A DNA stretch of 64,000 nt from Desmodesmus armatus (Eukaryota; Chlorophyta; Chlorophyceae; Sphaeropleales; Scenedesmaceae). How positions within the stretch are numbered: the first letter of the stretch is position 1; each line of letters begins with the position of its first letter. Position numbers and translations under genes: made by a program. The notes under the pieces are model-generated. The model was not told the origin of the DNA and did no database searches. It saw nothing but the letters and a program-made list of their open reading frames with translations. The stretch spans positions 379,501 through 443,500 of the forward strand of contig VIIQ02000698.1 in NCBI GenBank assembly GCA_007449985.2, written 5' to 3'. Positions 34,801 to 46,312 of the stretch are shown here, piece after piece.

Positions 34801-37800
34801 GGCAGGTGCCCAAGTGCATGTCCCCCCCCCTCCTGCACAGCTTTGACCGCACCTGCCAGTCAGTGTTGGTGCCCTTGGCTGCGTCAGGCACGTCGCGCAC
34901 TGACACAGACAGCTGATCGTTCATCCTCTCGGGTAGCCGATTGCCACCGCTGCCTCTGAGCCTGGCGATCCGTGCTGTCACCATGCTCTTGCCCCCATCG
35001 AAAGCGCAACAAAACTGTGCAGATCAGACACACGCACAGTGGCAGCAGACACAGGCATGTCACATGCGGTGACATACGGTGTTGTATACAGACTGCACTG
35101 CCCTTGCTCTGTGTCAACCCAAGTGCAGCGACTACTGCCTAGGTGCTCTTCCTGGTGGATAAGCACCAGGAAAGGCTGATTGCATTAGCAATGACACCAT
35201 TCGAGTCCAGACGAATGCTGGGAGTGTCTTGGTGCCTTCACTTGCACTTGCACCAGCAAGTTGCAGCAATGCATGCACAGGAATCCTTCAGGTGCGGTCA
35301 AGCTGTTCAAGAGATGTGCAGCCTCCTAGCCGGCTGAGCAGCGGTCCAGTGTGTACAAATCAACACTGCATCATGCATTGCTCAGCAGTTTGCTGTGCTG
35401 TGCGATGCAATGCTGTGTAAGACACTAAGCTTGAAGACAGGCGATGCAATCATCAAACAGTCAGAAACACTTTCGTGAGGGTGCGCCCAGTCACGTGTGT
35501 GATGCAGGAGCTGTATGCGCAGCATTCACTGTGCTGTGCTGTGCTGTGCTGTCTGATCACCTCGTCCTCCAGGTACTGCTTTGCAAAAGCATCCATAATC
35601 TCACGCGCATTCTCAGGCGGCTTGTCCTTGTCCTTGTCCTTGGCAGCAGCGGCAGAAGATGAGCCTGTAAATGGGCATGCAGACAGCATGCATCATGTTG
35701 ACAACAGATGTGAGGACCTTGACACGCCACATGGTGTGCGGGGGTTGGTTGCAGGCTGGCCACCCAGGCCAACAGAAAGCAAACAGAGGCTCAAACATTG
35801 TGGCACCTGCTACAATGAACCCGCGTGCCTGCAGGCCCCAATACATTGTGTAGCTTGAGCAGCTTATATGGTCGACACATGAGAAACCCAGCCAACTACC
35901 TGACTTGCTTATATGGACATGGACATGGACACATATATAGGCCAAACATCATGCCGCTTGCCACAATCAGCCTACTTAGATGCAAGGCGCAGCACACTGT
36001 GTATCCTTGAATTACTGAATGCATATGTCAATTTCCTAGCAGCAGCTTTCTACAGGTGGCACAACCACACCTGGGTCCTCAGGCCGCGAACTGTCTTCCC
36101 GCCTTGTCCGGTGCTCCTTCCTCTTCCTCTCGAAGGTCACATCGTAGTGGTACAGTGTCCCAGCCTTGATGGTCAGCTCAAACATGTTCGCAACCACGTT
36201 TGTCTCCCTCGCTGACACACTGCCGTGGCCCCTGCGGATCTCAAACTGATTGCTGCTGCCGCCTGCAGGCAGTGTGCACTTGCGGCGACAAAAACAAAGG
36301 GATACAGGAACATCAGTCAGTTGGCAACTCGCAACATCATAGTTGCAGACAGCCGCATGACTCGGGATCCAGCTGCAACTAGTCATCACTTCACAGAAGC
36401 TGCGACATCCCCAGCGCTCCTGCGTGCCGTGAAAGCTGGCTGGCGGGCTGGCCTGCTTCTGTATTCTATCCATTGACCAGCCGCAGCAGGACCACAGACA
36501 CAATGGGGAAGACACCATACACAAGTTGAAGGCTGTGGCTTGCTGGTGTAGTGCAGTGCCTCACCCATACTACCAGTTGTACTGCTGTGCCGTGGTACGC
36601 TTCTTACTGTGGTACGTCTGTTGCCCCACCTTGAAGCCATGTGATTTGTTAGCCAGCACAGCCTGCATGTCCCGCTGGGCGCCATCCAGGGGTATGAGCA
36701 TCTCACGGCCTGATCGCCCCGAAAACTGGGCGTTGCTGGCTGCGCGCACCAGAAAAGTAGCAGGGCTGTGAGTTTGGAGGCAACCTTACGGTGAAATCAC
36801 CAGCAAAAATCACCACATTTCGGCAGAGTCACATGCAGCATCTTATGAGGGAGGGACGCATGGTGGCCGTAAGCTGACTGCAGCGTTGAGCTCAATAAGG
36901 TATGCTGCCACTCAATAAGGTATGCTTCCATGACATCACACAACACCCAATGTCGCATGTGTGTGCAGGTCATATGGTTGGTTCACATCCTGCCTCTGCT
37001 GAGGGCCAGCACACAAAGCAGATCCCCAACTTGAAACCAGCCACTGTTAACTCACCGTCGTATGGTGCTGCACGCTGCTGCCCCCTGTTGCCGCCGGCAT
37101 GCTCCCCAGGGACCACCCTGCTGTGACTTCCGCTGCCGTACCCGCCCTGCTGACCACCCCTGTGACCCCCACCGCCTGGCCCTGGAGGTGGGTAGGAACC
37201 TGTCCCGCCTCCCTGTCCCCAGACTGGCTGGCTGCCACCAGTTGCCGCTGCAGCAGCAGCGCCACCACCATAGCCTCCCTCATATCCCCTATGGTCTCTG
37301 GCGTCCCCACCATAGCCTCCCTGGTAACCTCTGCTCTGGCCTGACCCCTGGTGCCTGTCAGACCCATGGCGGCTACCATCACCATCATATCCCCTGTCAC
37401 GGCTGCCGTGATAGTCCTCTCCATAGCCTTGGCCCTGTGACCTGCCGGCTGCCTGGCTGCTGCTGCCCCTGCCACCATCACCATAACCTGCCTGGTGATC
37501 TCTGCTGTGGCTGCCCCCCTGGTGCCTGTCATACTCCTGACGGCCCCCATCTCCCCGGCCGCTGCTGCTCCTGTACGGCTCGCCCTGTTGCGCATAGCCC
37601 TGACCACGGTCACCTTCCCTTGGCCGGCTGCTGTACCCAGATCCACCAGCAGCAGCTGCTGCAGCCGCGGACGATGCCCCTCGATCAAGCTGCCGGCTGC
37701 TGCTGTAGTCTCTGCGCTCCCGCAATTCACCGGGCTCCCGTCCCTGCTCGTCCCTGTCACCCTGACCCCTCTCGTCCCTGTGCTCCCGCCCCCGCAATTC

Positions 37801-38412
37801 ACCTGGCTCCCGTCCCCTCTCGTCCCTGCCCCCCCGCGCCCGCTCATCCCTATCATCCCGCCTCCGCTCATCCCTGTGCCCTGCCCGATCATCGTGTCTG
37901 TAGGACCTATACCCCTGCTGGTAGCTAGCAGGGTCGTTCACAGCCCCACGGCTGCTAGGCTGGTGGTCAAGATCACGTTCCCTGCTTCTGCTGCGCCGAG
38001 GAGGGTCAGCAGAGGGCTGCTGCTGGCCTCTCGAGCCATGATCCCTTGAACTATAGCCCCTGCTGCTGCCTGCACCCCTCCCTACTGGGTCCTCGAGGCG
38101 GTCCTGTGCATAGCTGCGCTCCCGCTGGTGGTGAGGAGGGTAGCCATGTTGCTGCTGGGGCGCTGCAGACGAGCTGGGGTGCTGCCTGTCACTATTTCTG
38201 TCTCTGTTTTGCTGCTGCTGGTGCTGCCGAGGCTCTCTTTCATCCCTGTGACGCCTGCTGGATTCGTCCTGCGCACAGTCCAAGGAATGTGGGGTAGATG
38301 GCAAGGTGAATATGGCAGGCGTGTGTGCCGATCCCAGAGCAGGATCAGGTCGTTGAAAAGACCGAATGGAAATTGTTGATCCGCATGTACTCACCCCATG
38401 TCTCCTGTCCAT
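22823..38412 (-). CDS. AGO: Argonaute with two Gly/Arg-rich regions, predicted slicer
   Basis: The protein binds small guide RNAs and should cut or silence matching transcripts. Twenty-seven exons join in phase to about 1,484 residues: 38412-38395, 38268-37056, 36739-36608, 36262-36071, 35664-35561, 35014-34853, 34515-34360, 34109-33987, 33462-33315, 32810-32701, 32400-32332, 31950-31913, 31624-31458, 30989-30889, 30461-30161, 29740-29574, 27303-27217, 26722-26655, 26352-26213, 25963-25911, 25628-25530, 25141-25035, 24785-24693, 24419-24308, 24061-23848, 23533-23422, 22991-22823. Residues 7-411 are an RGG/Arg-Asp-rich tail. The N domain follows ([19 protein letters not shown]), then L1, a second RGG block (about 752-771), PAZ, L2 (IKGRVLPGP), MID and PIWI. 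Catalytic residues are D1226 (FGIDITHP), probably E1266 (GSEVLS), D1300 (VYRDGVSD) and H1441 (PVYYAHL). Exon 25 has an alternative donor 6 bases further on. Confidence 0.95.
25486..25505. repeat. GCACA pentanucleotide tract, Argonaute intron 21
   Basis: Short run of CAGCA/GCACA units inside the intron, about 25 bases past the donor of exon 21. Similar tracts lie in other introns of this window (10416-10450, 29944-29966, 31634-31661, 35530-35552, 54927-54952). Confidence 0.7.
27104..27145. repeat. Degenerate telomere-like run, Argonaute intron 17
   Basis: Four GGGTTTA/GGGTTTG/AGGGTTTA-type units occur in a row on the plus strand, matching the plant-type telomere unit TTTAGGG with some changes. 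It lies inside an intron, not at a chromosome end. Confidence 0.7.
27630..27830. repeat. Cluster of GTGAAGGG palindromes, Argonaute intron 16 (left)
   Basis: The motif GTGAAGGG or its complement CCCTTCAC occurs at least seven times in 200 bases. It includes the perfect 20-base palindrome CCCCTTCACGCGTGAAGGGG at 27635-27654. The same motif clusters again at 29185-29345, at the far side of the same 2.3-kb intron. Confidence 0.8.
29185..29345. repeat. Cluster of GTGAAGGG palindromes, Argonaute intron 16 (right)
   Basis: About nine GTGAAGGG or CCCTTCAC motifs lie in 160 bases. They include a near-perfect 16-bp palindrome at 29239-29271 (GGGGTGTGAAGGGGGC and its complement). The pairing partner cluster is at 27630-27830; together they could be the ends or remnants of one inserted element. 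Confidence 0.8.
31634..31661. repeat. GCACA pentanucleotide tract, Argonaute intron 12
   Basis: Five or more consecutive CAGCA/GCACA units lie 10 bases from the acceptor of exon 13. Confidence 0.8.
32456..32512. repeat. Dispersed hairpin repeat, copy 1 (Argonaute intron 10)
   Basis: Three TACAGT units lead into CAGTAATTGGCTCAGC, an A-rich loop and GCTGAGC, which form a 7-8-bp hairpin, then ACCCA(C/T)AAG. The same block recurs at 60074-60126 in another gene's intron. Confidence 0.8.
33219..33287. repeat. Telomere-like CCCTAAA run, Argonaute intron 9
   Basis: Consecutive CCCTAAC, CCTAAACCCTAA and CCCTAAACCCTTAACCCTAA units are preceded by a short inverted TTAGGGTTT. The run is next to exon 9 (33462-33315), ending about 28 bases before it in plus-strand order. 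The unit type is that of land plants and many green algae. Confidence 0.85.
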
Positions 38413-38859
38413 GCTGCTGACAGAAACAGCTTAGCTTTCCCTTGGACAGCTGCCTGTGCGTGCCTAAGCTATCCAAGGGAGCACATTGTTGCGTGAATCA
38501 TTCAAGATGTATATTGCATGTGCAGCACAAGGCCTACTGCGTGTGGCCTTAAAGAGAGGACATAGATCAGTTGAATGACTGGGTGTGAAGGCAATCGCAA
38601 CCAGGCACATAATGGTACCAATACACGTCCAATCACAAATGTGTAACTGTTTTGGCTGTTCCTGCGCAGTGTGCTTTGGCGTGCTGTGGGCCTGTGACCG
38701 TTGCGGTTCAGTCCAGGGTGCATTTCCGCAAAGGCTCACAGAACAACCGCACATTTGCATTCACTCTGGAGCTTGTATAACTGTGTGTCCCCGCGCCTGC
38801 GGGTCCAAGCAAGTCTGTAGTAGTGGTTTCAGAGACAGCAAGGGACAGCACACAGCCCA
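38413..38859. promoter_or_regulatory. Divergent promoter region, Argonaute / methionine synthase reductase
   Basis: Only 447 bases separate the two outward-facing start codons, so both promoters and 5' leaders must fit here. No clear TATA box was found. On the Argonaute side lies an imperfect inverted repeat with arms 38438-38451 and 38467-38480 (TCCCTTGGACAGCT and its complement, 13 of 14 pairs) and a 15-base loop. It would fall in the Argonaute leader or core promoter. Confidence 0.6.
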
Positions 38860-41800
38860 ATGATGGCAGATAGTGCCCCATCTCAGAGCGCCAGCGCTGA
38901 CACCAGTGCTTCCTCGTTTACGTCTCATGACGAAGGCACCAGCAGCAGCTTGTTTGGAGTGCTTGGCGGTGTGGTGGCGGTCGCATTGTCCATGTCCCTG
39001 TTGGGGCTGCTGCAGCCGATGTCCGCCATTACGGTGATCATGGCAGCTGTGGCAGGCATCTGGTGGCTTTCCAGCAGCTCTACCGATAAACCAGTGCAGA
39101 TGAGCCCACTGCCTGCTGGCGCAGAAGCAGCCAGCAATGGGCACACCCCACAGGCTGGAGCAGGTGGAGATGCAGCTGAGGATCAGGTAAGCGATACTGC
39201 CTGACCGATCGCTCATTGAATGGTTTGGTTTTACAGCTGACATTGGTTTACGTCTGTCAACAAGCACTGATAGTGTGGTCCATACAGTCAGGGCATGCCT
39301 TCGGGTGGGGCAGCACCACTGGTTTGCTAGGATTAGAGATCAGCCTTGGCCACCACCCGAGCATCACAGACTACAAGACTGCCACTTGTTGTATCGATCG
39401 GCGTGCCTGAACACTGTTACTAGCACAGCCTCGACTACTTGTCCTTTCCATGCATCCATGGAAGTTGTGGAGCTGACAACTACTCCGCTAGGGCTCTTGG
39501 CGGAGCCAGGCGTGTCCTTACCAGTAAATATTTTTTCTCGTATCACTGTCGTGCAAAGCACGTGTCAGATCTTGCTGTAAGGCGGATGTGTCTTTGACCA
39601 GCTTGACCACCTGTCAGAGTGCGTAGCACTGCTGTGCAGGAGGAAGCACAGGTCCCGTCATCAGGCAGTTTGTGTTGACGATGACATGTAGAGAAGCATT
39701 CTACTGGCTGTGCTGCAACAGCAGGGTGCAGGTGCTGATGCTATGCTGGCTCCAGCAGCAGCTGTGCGCACTCCATGGCTGCGTCAAAGCAACGAGACTC
39801 CATCTACCCGCTGTCTGTCTACATGCTGTGCAGGATGAGAATTTGGGCCTGGACCCACCCAACTTCAATAATGGCCGTGCTGCAACAGCAAAGCGGTCCA
39901 CCCTTGCTGCTGCCTTGCCGCCCAAGATGGTGGCCAACAGCACTGCAGTACCTGTCCAGGCAACTGCAACCAGCACGGCCTCAGCACTACCAACAGTGGC
40001 AGCAGACCACCAGAAGCAGGTACCTGCAGCACCCACCAGCAGCAGCAATGATGCACGGACTACTGGGCCGGTTGGACCAGGAGCCGTGTCAGCCAACAAG
40101 TACCCAGCTGTGCCAGCACCAACAGCAGATGTACCAATGCCAGCACCACCACCACAGCAGCAGCAGCCTGTGCAGTCGCAGCCGGCAGCTGCCCCAGCAG
40201 CAGTTGACCCTGCAGCGCCTGTCGCCCTGACGGGTTCAGCAGCGATCCTTGCAAAGCTTCGGTCTCAGCGGGCCAGTGCAGGCAGCGGCAAGGCCAGCAC
40301 CAGCAGTTCCATGGCTAAGAGGGATGCCAAGGTGACTGTGCTGTATGCCAGCCAAACAGGCACTGGCCAGGAGATCGCGCGCTCCATCCAAGCAGAGTGT
40401 GCAGCACAGGGCATGCCATCAGAGGTGATGAGCATGAATGAGCTGGGCTTTGACAATCTCAGGCCTGACAGAACCCCTCTGGTGGTGTTTGTAGCCAGCA
40501 GTACAGGTGAGCAGGCAGGCAGTGATGCAAAGGGAAATGGCAGAGCATACTGCAGCAGGACTTACCGCAAACTGTTATATTGAGTATGTGTTGCTGTCCA
40601 TCACGAGCAGCGGCTGGCCAAGCAGCAGAGGCATGCAAGAGGAGGAGTTGCTGCTGCATGAGCACTGTTCCATGCTGTGCATGATGTGTGCTGAGTCATG
40701 ATATTTGGTCCTGTCGGTATATTCTGCTGTTGCAGGCGATGGTGACCCGCCAGATAACTCAACAGCAGCTTTCATGGCCATGAAGAAGCCTTGGCCTGCA
40801 GACCGCATGGCAGGCATGAGGTTCACTGTGCTGGGCTTGGGTGACAGCAACTACACGCGCTTCATGTATGTGCCTCGTGTGATCAAGAGCAGGTAAGACA
40901 GGGTGGGGTTTGGGGAGCAGGGGCTCTCTTTGCTGTGGCCTGCCGGGGTGCTGTCTTGCAAGGCCCCTGCAAGGGTTCAGGTCCTGCCTGCCTTGCATAT
41001 GGGCATGCACAGTTGGTTATCAGTTGCTGTTTCTTGGTGTCTGTCCGTGTTGCCTAGCACCTCGTACCTGTACATGCTGGGTACCAATGTCGCAGATGCA
41101 GCACGGACAGGACCTTCACTAAGACTGGGTTCAGTAGGGCAGCTGCATGGGCCTACAGGGTCCCACACTGCACCGCCCAACCACCTGCGGCTGAATCTCT
41201 GACTGCTTTGCAGGATGCAGGAGTTGGGTGCTGTGGCCTTCTACCCCTGTGTCGAGGCAGATGAGGTGGACGGCCTTGAGGCAACCGTGGACCCCTGGGT
41301 GGAGGAGATTCTGGCTTCACTGCAGAAAGCCCTGCAGGACATCAAGCAGGAACAGGCAGCAGCAGCAGCAGTGACAGAGGCAGCTGCATCAGCAGCATCT
41401 CGGCCTGCAGGTGCAGCAGCGGCAGATGCGGCGACTGCACCTGCAGAGGCAGCTGCTGTTCCAGCATCGGTGGAGGCGGAAGGTGCGATTTGCTGTTGAT
41501 GTCTTTGAGCAGTGCTGCATGCTGTTGCGGCGTGTGTACCTCTGCAATACAGCAACTAGACTGCTATTCACAGCTGCTATGTGCAGCCAGCTGCTATGTG
41601 TGGACAGGATGTGACGTCAACTAGTCCGCAATTGTTTGTTATGTCTGTTGGCGGTGGTGGGTGGTGGGTTGGCATGAAAGCGTATATTGCGTTGCTGTGC
41701 TGTTTGTCTTGCAGCATCTGGCAGCAGTGCAGTCAGCGCCACCAGTGCAGCCGTGGCAGCAGCAGCGGCGGCCACAGCAGCCACAGCAGCAGCAGCGGCG

Positions 41801-44800
41801 GCCACAGCAGCAGTGCCTTCGGTGCAGGCCACCCCTCGGTCTACAGAGTCACGCCCGGGGACAGCTGTTGCACCAGTGGAGCTGGTCAATGGCTTGGCGC
41901 CTAAGGTAGGGATACGTATGCTACCTGCGGTGTCCAGCAGCAGCATTGCCAGTAGTCACCTCTTTTCAGTGATGTCCTGTTGCAGGTGAAGCCACACATT
42001 GTTCCAGCGCCCTCAATCACCTATTCATCCTCTTTAGCGGCACTGCTGCTGCGGCCGTATTGCACCTGCAGTGGTGCCCTTTCCAACATTGACGCTACGA
42101 ACATCACCCCTGTTCAGAGCCGTGCACTCGGTGCACCCACAATCATGCTGGCTTCTGCACCCTCAACGCACCTGCTGCCCTTGTTGCTGCTGCTCCTGCA
42201 CCGCTGCTGCTGCTGCTTTGCTGGGTTGCACTGGCAGGAAGTGGACCTCAAGGGTGTGCCCCCTCTGGCCCCCTGCCGCATCACCCTGAGCCAGCAGGTG
42301 TCAGCAGCAGAGGCAGCCGCGATACGTGAGCGGGAGCAGCAGCTGCCCAGCAGGGAGCAGATGGGCTTCAGGGACCCCACTGGCGCATACAGCGCAGCAG
42401 CACCATTCTGGGCTACCGTGGCTGACGCCAAGTGAGCCATCATGGAGAGCGGTCATGGATTTGCACTGATGTTTTGTTGCTGCTGAATGCTGGTTCAGCC
42501 GTCACACTGTGTTTTTTTGTCAAAGCGAGCAGCCATGCTTGTAGTAGTAGCAGTACTACAGTAGCACCCAAATGGCTGTGCTGAGCGGTTGGGCGCAGGC
42601 TTGAGCCTTGTAGGCCGCTGCTACCTCAGCAACAGCAGCACCCTGAAGGGTGCTTGCAGCTGCGAGGGCCTGTTGCGGTCTACCACACTCTCTTTTTCTG
42701 TCTGCCCGACCATTTTGTGCACTGCTGCTGCATCTGCCCTGACTGCAGGCTGTTGACGGCTGAGTCATCCGACCGCACGGTGATCCATGTGGAGCTCAAC
42801 CTGTCAGACAGCGGCATGCGCTTTGCTGCTGGTGATGCAGTGGGTGTGCTGCCCAGCAATGACCCTGCACTGGTCGCGGCACTGCTGGCACGACTAGGAG
42901 TGGACGGGGACGACGTGTTTGAGGTGCAGTCGGCATCCGGTGAGTGGCAAGGGGCTGTCGCGAGGTCGCAAACATCTTCAAGGAGTTCACATGGTGACGG
43001 CGGTGGCGGTGGCGCGCGGAAATCGCTGTTGAGATGGTGCTGAAGCGTTGCAGTAGCAATGCTGCTGCCGAGCCTGCATGACTGGGCGGATAGCGCCAGA
43101 CTGCTCAGCATTGATTGGGGTAGCTTGTGTCAAAGCACTGCTGCCCTAAAGGCACCATGTCACTTGGCAAAACAGTATCTGTCTCAGAGGCAGTATGCGA
43201 CACAGGTGGGGGCAGCACTGTTGAGGTTGGGGCCGCTTCAACTTGACTAGCCTGTGCTTGATGCGTGCTCTGTGTCTGCAGGGGAGACCACTGGGCAGGC
43301 ACTGCTGAACCACATCGCCTCGCCCTGCACCTTCAGACATGCCTTCACCACTGGCACAGGTATGCACACTGTTTGTGACGGCGGCAGTTGGGCACCTGCG
43401 ATGGCACCCTTGTGACTTAAAATTAAGTGTATCCGACCCAATGAGGCACCAGACTGCTCACGGTACACGCAATGTCTGAGGTTCCGGGGGGTTGGTCCAG
43501 TTGGTATCTTTATACTGCGCAACCGCAACCAAAATCCTTCCCTGTGCTGAGTCCTGTGTCCATGTGTCCCCTCCCTGCTCCCTACAGACCTGGCCTCTGT
43601 GCCGCGCAAGTCGCTGCTGCGCCTGCTGGCCGAGCACTGCAGTGACGAGGACGAGCAGCGCACTCTGCTGTTCTTCACCAGCCGTGCCGGCCGCGACGTG
43701 AACAACACAGAAGTCGCATCAGGCCAGCCATCCCTGCTGGACCTGCTGCGGCGCTTCCCATCCTGCAAGCCCCCCGTGCATGCGCTGCTGGATGCCCTGC
43801 CTCCCTGGCCCCCAGGTGATGCGGGCTGGGTTTGAATATCGCCTGTTTTCGCTCAGCAAACAGCTGGGTCGAGTGTGGTGAATAGAGAGTTTGTTGCCGC
43901 AAACCTAATGGGACATGCTAGCACTCATGCAGGGAGCGTTGGCTACGTCTGAGGCAGCGCATGCTCAGCTTTGCCCTTCAGACACTCATGCCAGCAGTAA
44001 CGCTACTGTTCTTGTTCCTGTATGGTCACTACACCTTGTTTTTGTCTGCTGTGCTTCTGCAGGATGTACTCCCTGACCAATGCACCAGTAGAGGTTGGAG
44101 TGCCGGGTGCCGTGGGAGCCAAGAGGGTGCAGTTTGCGCTGAGTGTTGTGGAGTTCAACACGCAGTACGGCATACGCCGGGGTGTGGCGACGACGTGGCT
44201 GGCGAAGCTGTGCCGGCCGTGGCTGTCTGGACAGATCTCTCCAGGTGGGTTGGCCTGTGTCCCTGGGATGCATGAGGCAGGCGTGCCTCACGGCATGCCT
44301 TTTGGATGCCAGCCTGGATCCCATCAGGCAGTGAGGGAAGGGCTGCCGGGCCACTCCTTATGTGTGTGGGCTCTTGACTTTGGTTCAACAGTACTGCTGG
44401 CAAACCAGATTGCTGGCGGTATTTGTTTTTATACAGCCCCTGTTTTTAAACAGCCTTGCGGCTTAGCAAGGATGTTGGAGAAAGGAGGTACTGTTTGTTG
44501 TGGCTGCGCAGGTACTGAGCCGTCGCTGCTGCCTGAGGCGTGGGTGCCGCTGTACCTGCGACACGCCGCCTTCTTCAAGCCTCCTGCAGACCTGGCCACC
44601 CCCATGATCATGATCGGCCCAGGCACAGGCGTTGCGCCGTTCAGGGGCTTCCTGCAGCAGCGCCTTGCCGACATGCAGGTATGTTGTCGTGGCAATCGCA
44701 AGTGAGGAGTTGGATTTTCAGTGCTGCTGTACTGGCGTGTTGTGCAGCAACCAAGCGTACGTCGGCTTCAACTCTGCTGCTGAAAATACAAATTTCCCAA

Positions 44801-45706
44801 CAGGCGTTCAGCCTTGGTTTGAGGTGGAGGTTTGTCTGCGCCCTGCTACAACCATGTATGTGTGTCGCTGGGCCAGACTGCATGCTGTGGCAGCTATCAC
44901 ACCCACTGAGCGCAGACGTCATCAGAAACGTCCTCACAAATGGATTTGAACTCGACATATGTAAGTGACAATGTCTGTATGAACGTTGACAATGCTTGTG
45001 CGCAGGCGCGGAAGGTCAACGCGCCTGGCCAGGCGCTGCTGTACTTTGGGTGCCGCAAGGCTGAGGAGGACTACCTGTACGAGCAGGACTGGCAGGCCTT
45101 CTTGGAGGCCGGCGCCCTCAACAAGCTGCGGGTGGCCTTCAGCAGAGCACAGGCCAACAAGGTGGGCTGGGAGGGATGCGGACACGGTTGCGTCCATCGC
45201 TGTGACGGGCGCGAGGCAGCGCGCATGAATTGGGGTTTGCGAATCATGAGGCTCAGATGCGCCTCACTGTTCCACATCCTTGGCAACTGCATCACTGCAT
45301 GGCCAGAGTGGGCATGTTGATGCAACAGTCTGGTTGGCTGTAGTGAGGTTGGCCAAGTTCACTGTACACTTCTGAGAAGCCGTTAGCTGGGAATCTGCAT
45401 GTGGCGCTGCTACTGAGCCGCCAAGTGTGTTGCAATGGACGCTGACGGGTGTCGCTGTGGCTGTGGTGTTGCCTGCAGGTGTATGTGCAGCACTTGCTGA
45501 AGGAGGATGCAGCAGAGGTGGCCAAGCTGATTGCCAGTGGCGCATATGTCTTTGTGTGTGGAGATGGCGCAGCCATGGCCAAGGACGTGCATGCAGCGCT
45601 GCAGATGATTCTGCGGGACCGGTTGGGACTGAGCGAGGCACAGGCAGCAGAGGAGCTTGCCGCAATGACGAAGGAGGGCCGCTATGTGCGCGACATTTGG
45701 TCATAG
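38860..45706 (+). CDS. Methionine synthase reductase-like diflavin reductase, with N-terminal membrane segments
   Basis: It is predicted to pass electrons from NADPH through FAD and FMN to reactivate B12-dependent methionine synthase. Thirteen exons: 38860-39186, 39834-40506, 40736-40892, 41214-41482, 41715-41905, 41986-42431, 42749-42939, 43282-43359, 43588-43815, 44063-44244, 44512-44678, 45006-45161, 45479-45706; about 1,097 residues, far longer than the roughly 700 of animal enzymes. Residues 30-68 hold two hydrophobic segments. The FMN domain (275-415) has [17 protein letters not shown] and [10 protein letters not shown]. An Ala-rich linker precedes the FAD domain (RMYSLTNAP). The NADPH domain has [31 protein letters not shown] and the end [29 protein letters not shown] and the spacing after GLGDS favour this family over cytochrome P450 reductase or NDOR1. 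The exon 9/10 junction is one base out of phase. Confidence 0.85.
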
Positions 45707-46312
45707 GTGCAGGCATGCAGGGGCAGCGATAGCAGCATCTGGTGGGCAGTGCATGCTCTGGGTTGCTGATGTTTCATGGGCTGGGCGTGGTGGACAGGCA
45801 GGTGCCGAACGTGGCTAAGGCGTCCTTCTGGCGCAGAAGGGGAGGAACAGACTGGGCAGCCGGGGAAAGCACACGCGCATATGCAGTGTGCCATGTTGAA
45901 TTGGGTCATTGAGTAAGCTTTATTGAAACTGAAACTGGGCTGGTGCTTCATCGTCAGTTGAGGTGCAGTTACAGTGAGCTCCATGAGCGGTCTGCGCGGG
46001 TGCGACATTGTTCCGCGCGCGGGCCGCGAGGGTTGATGATCTCGCTGCAACAATGACTTCCTAACAACACAATTCGCCAGCATTCGTTGTCACTTGCAAA
46101 CGTGCATGGTTGCTGAAGTGGCGTTGCATTGCGGCAGTTGCCGAACGTTGGACCCGTGACTCATGAGCACGTTGGACCCGTGACTCATGAGCAGTTCGGA
46201 TGTCATCAGTTGTGCTCAGGCCACAAACCACTCGGTCTGCATCAGCCACACAGTTGTATTTGCACATTTCTTTTACAGTTCCTTGCTGTGACACACTGCA
46301 TATTCTCGCCCC
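45707..46312. other. Intergenic stretch upstream of glutathione reductase
   Basis: It holds the 3' untranslated region of the diflavin reductase gene and the glutathione reductase promoter, including the duplicated TGACTCA element listed separately. No further exon was recognised. Confidence 0.5.
46145..46192 (+). promoter_or_regulatory. Perfect 24-bp duplication with two TGACTCA boxes
   Basis: A 24-base unit (ACGTTGGACCCG followed by TGACTCATGAGC) occurs twice without change. Each copy holds TGACTCA (46157-46163 and 46181-46187), the core site of GCN4/AP-1-type bZIP regulators. The pair lies 125-155 bases before the glutathione reductase start codon. Its role as a regulatory element is inferred from position and motif. 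Confidence 0.6.

Noticed and set aside
37062..37928. A 288-codon Cys/His/Pro-rich open frame on the plus strand
   Set aside because: It mirrors the Gly/Arg-rich Argonaute exon 2 on the other strand. The minus-strand reading joins in frame to the rest of Argonaute; this one has no context.
38860..45706. Calling the diflavin enzyme a cytochrome P450 reductase because of its membrane segments
   Set aside because: [16 protein letters not shown] and [20 protein letters not shown] fit methionine synthase reductase; P450 reductases have different text at these places.
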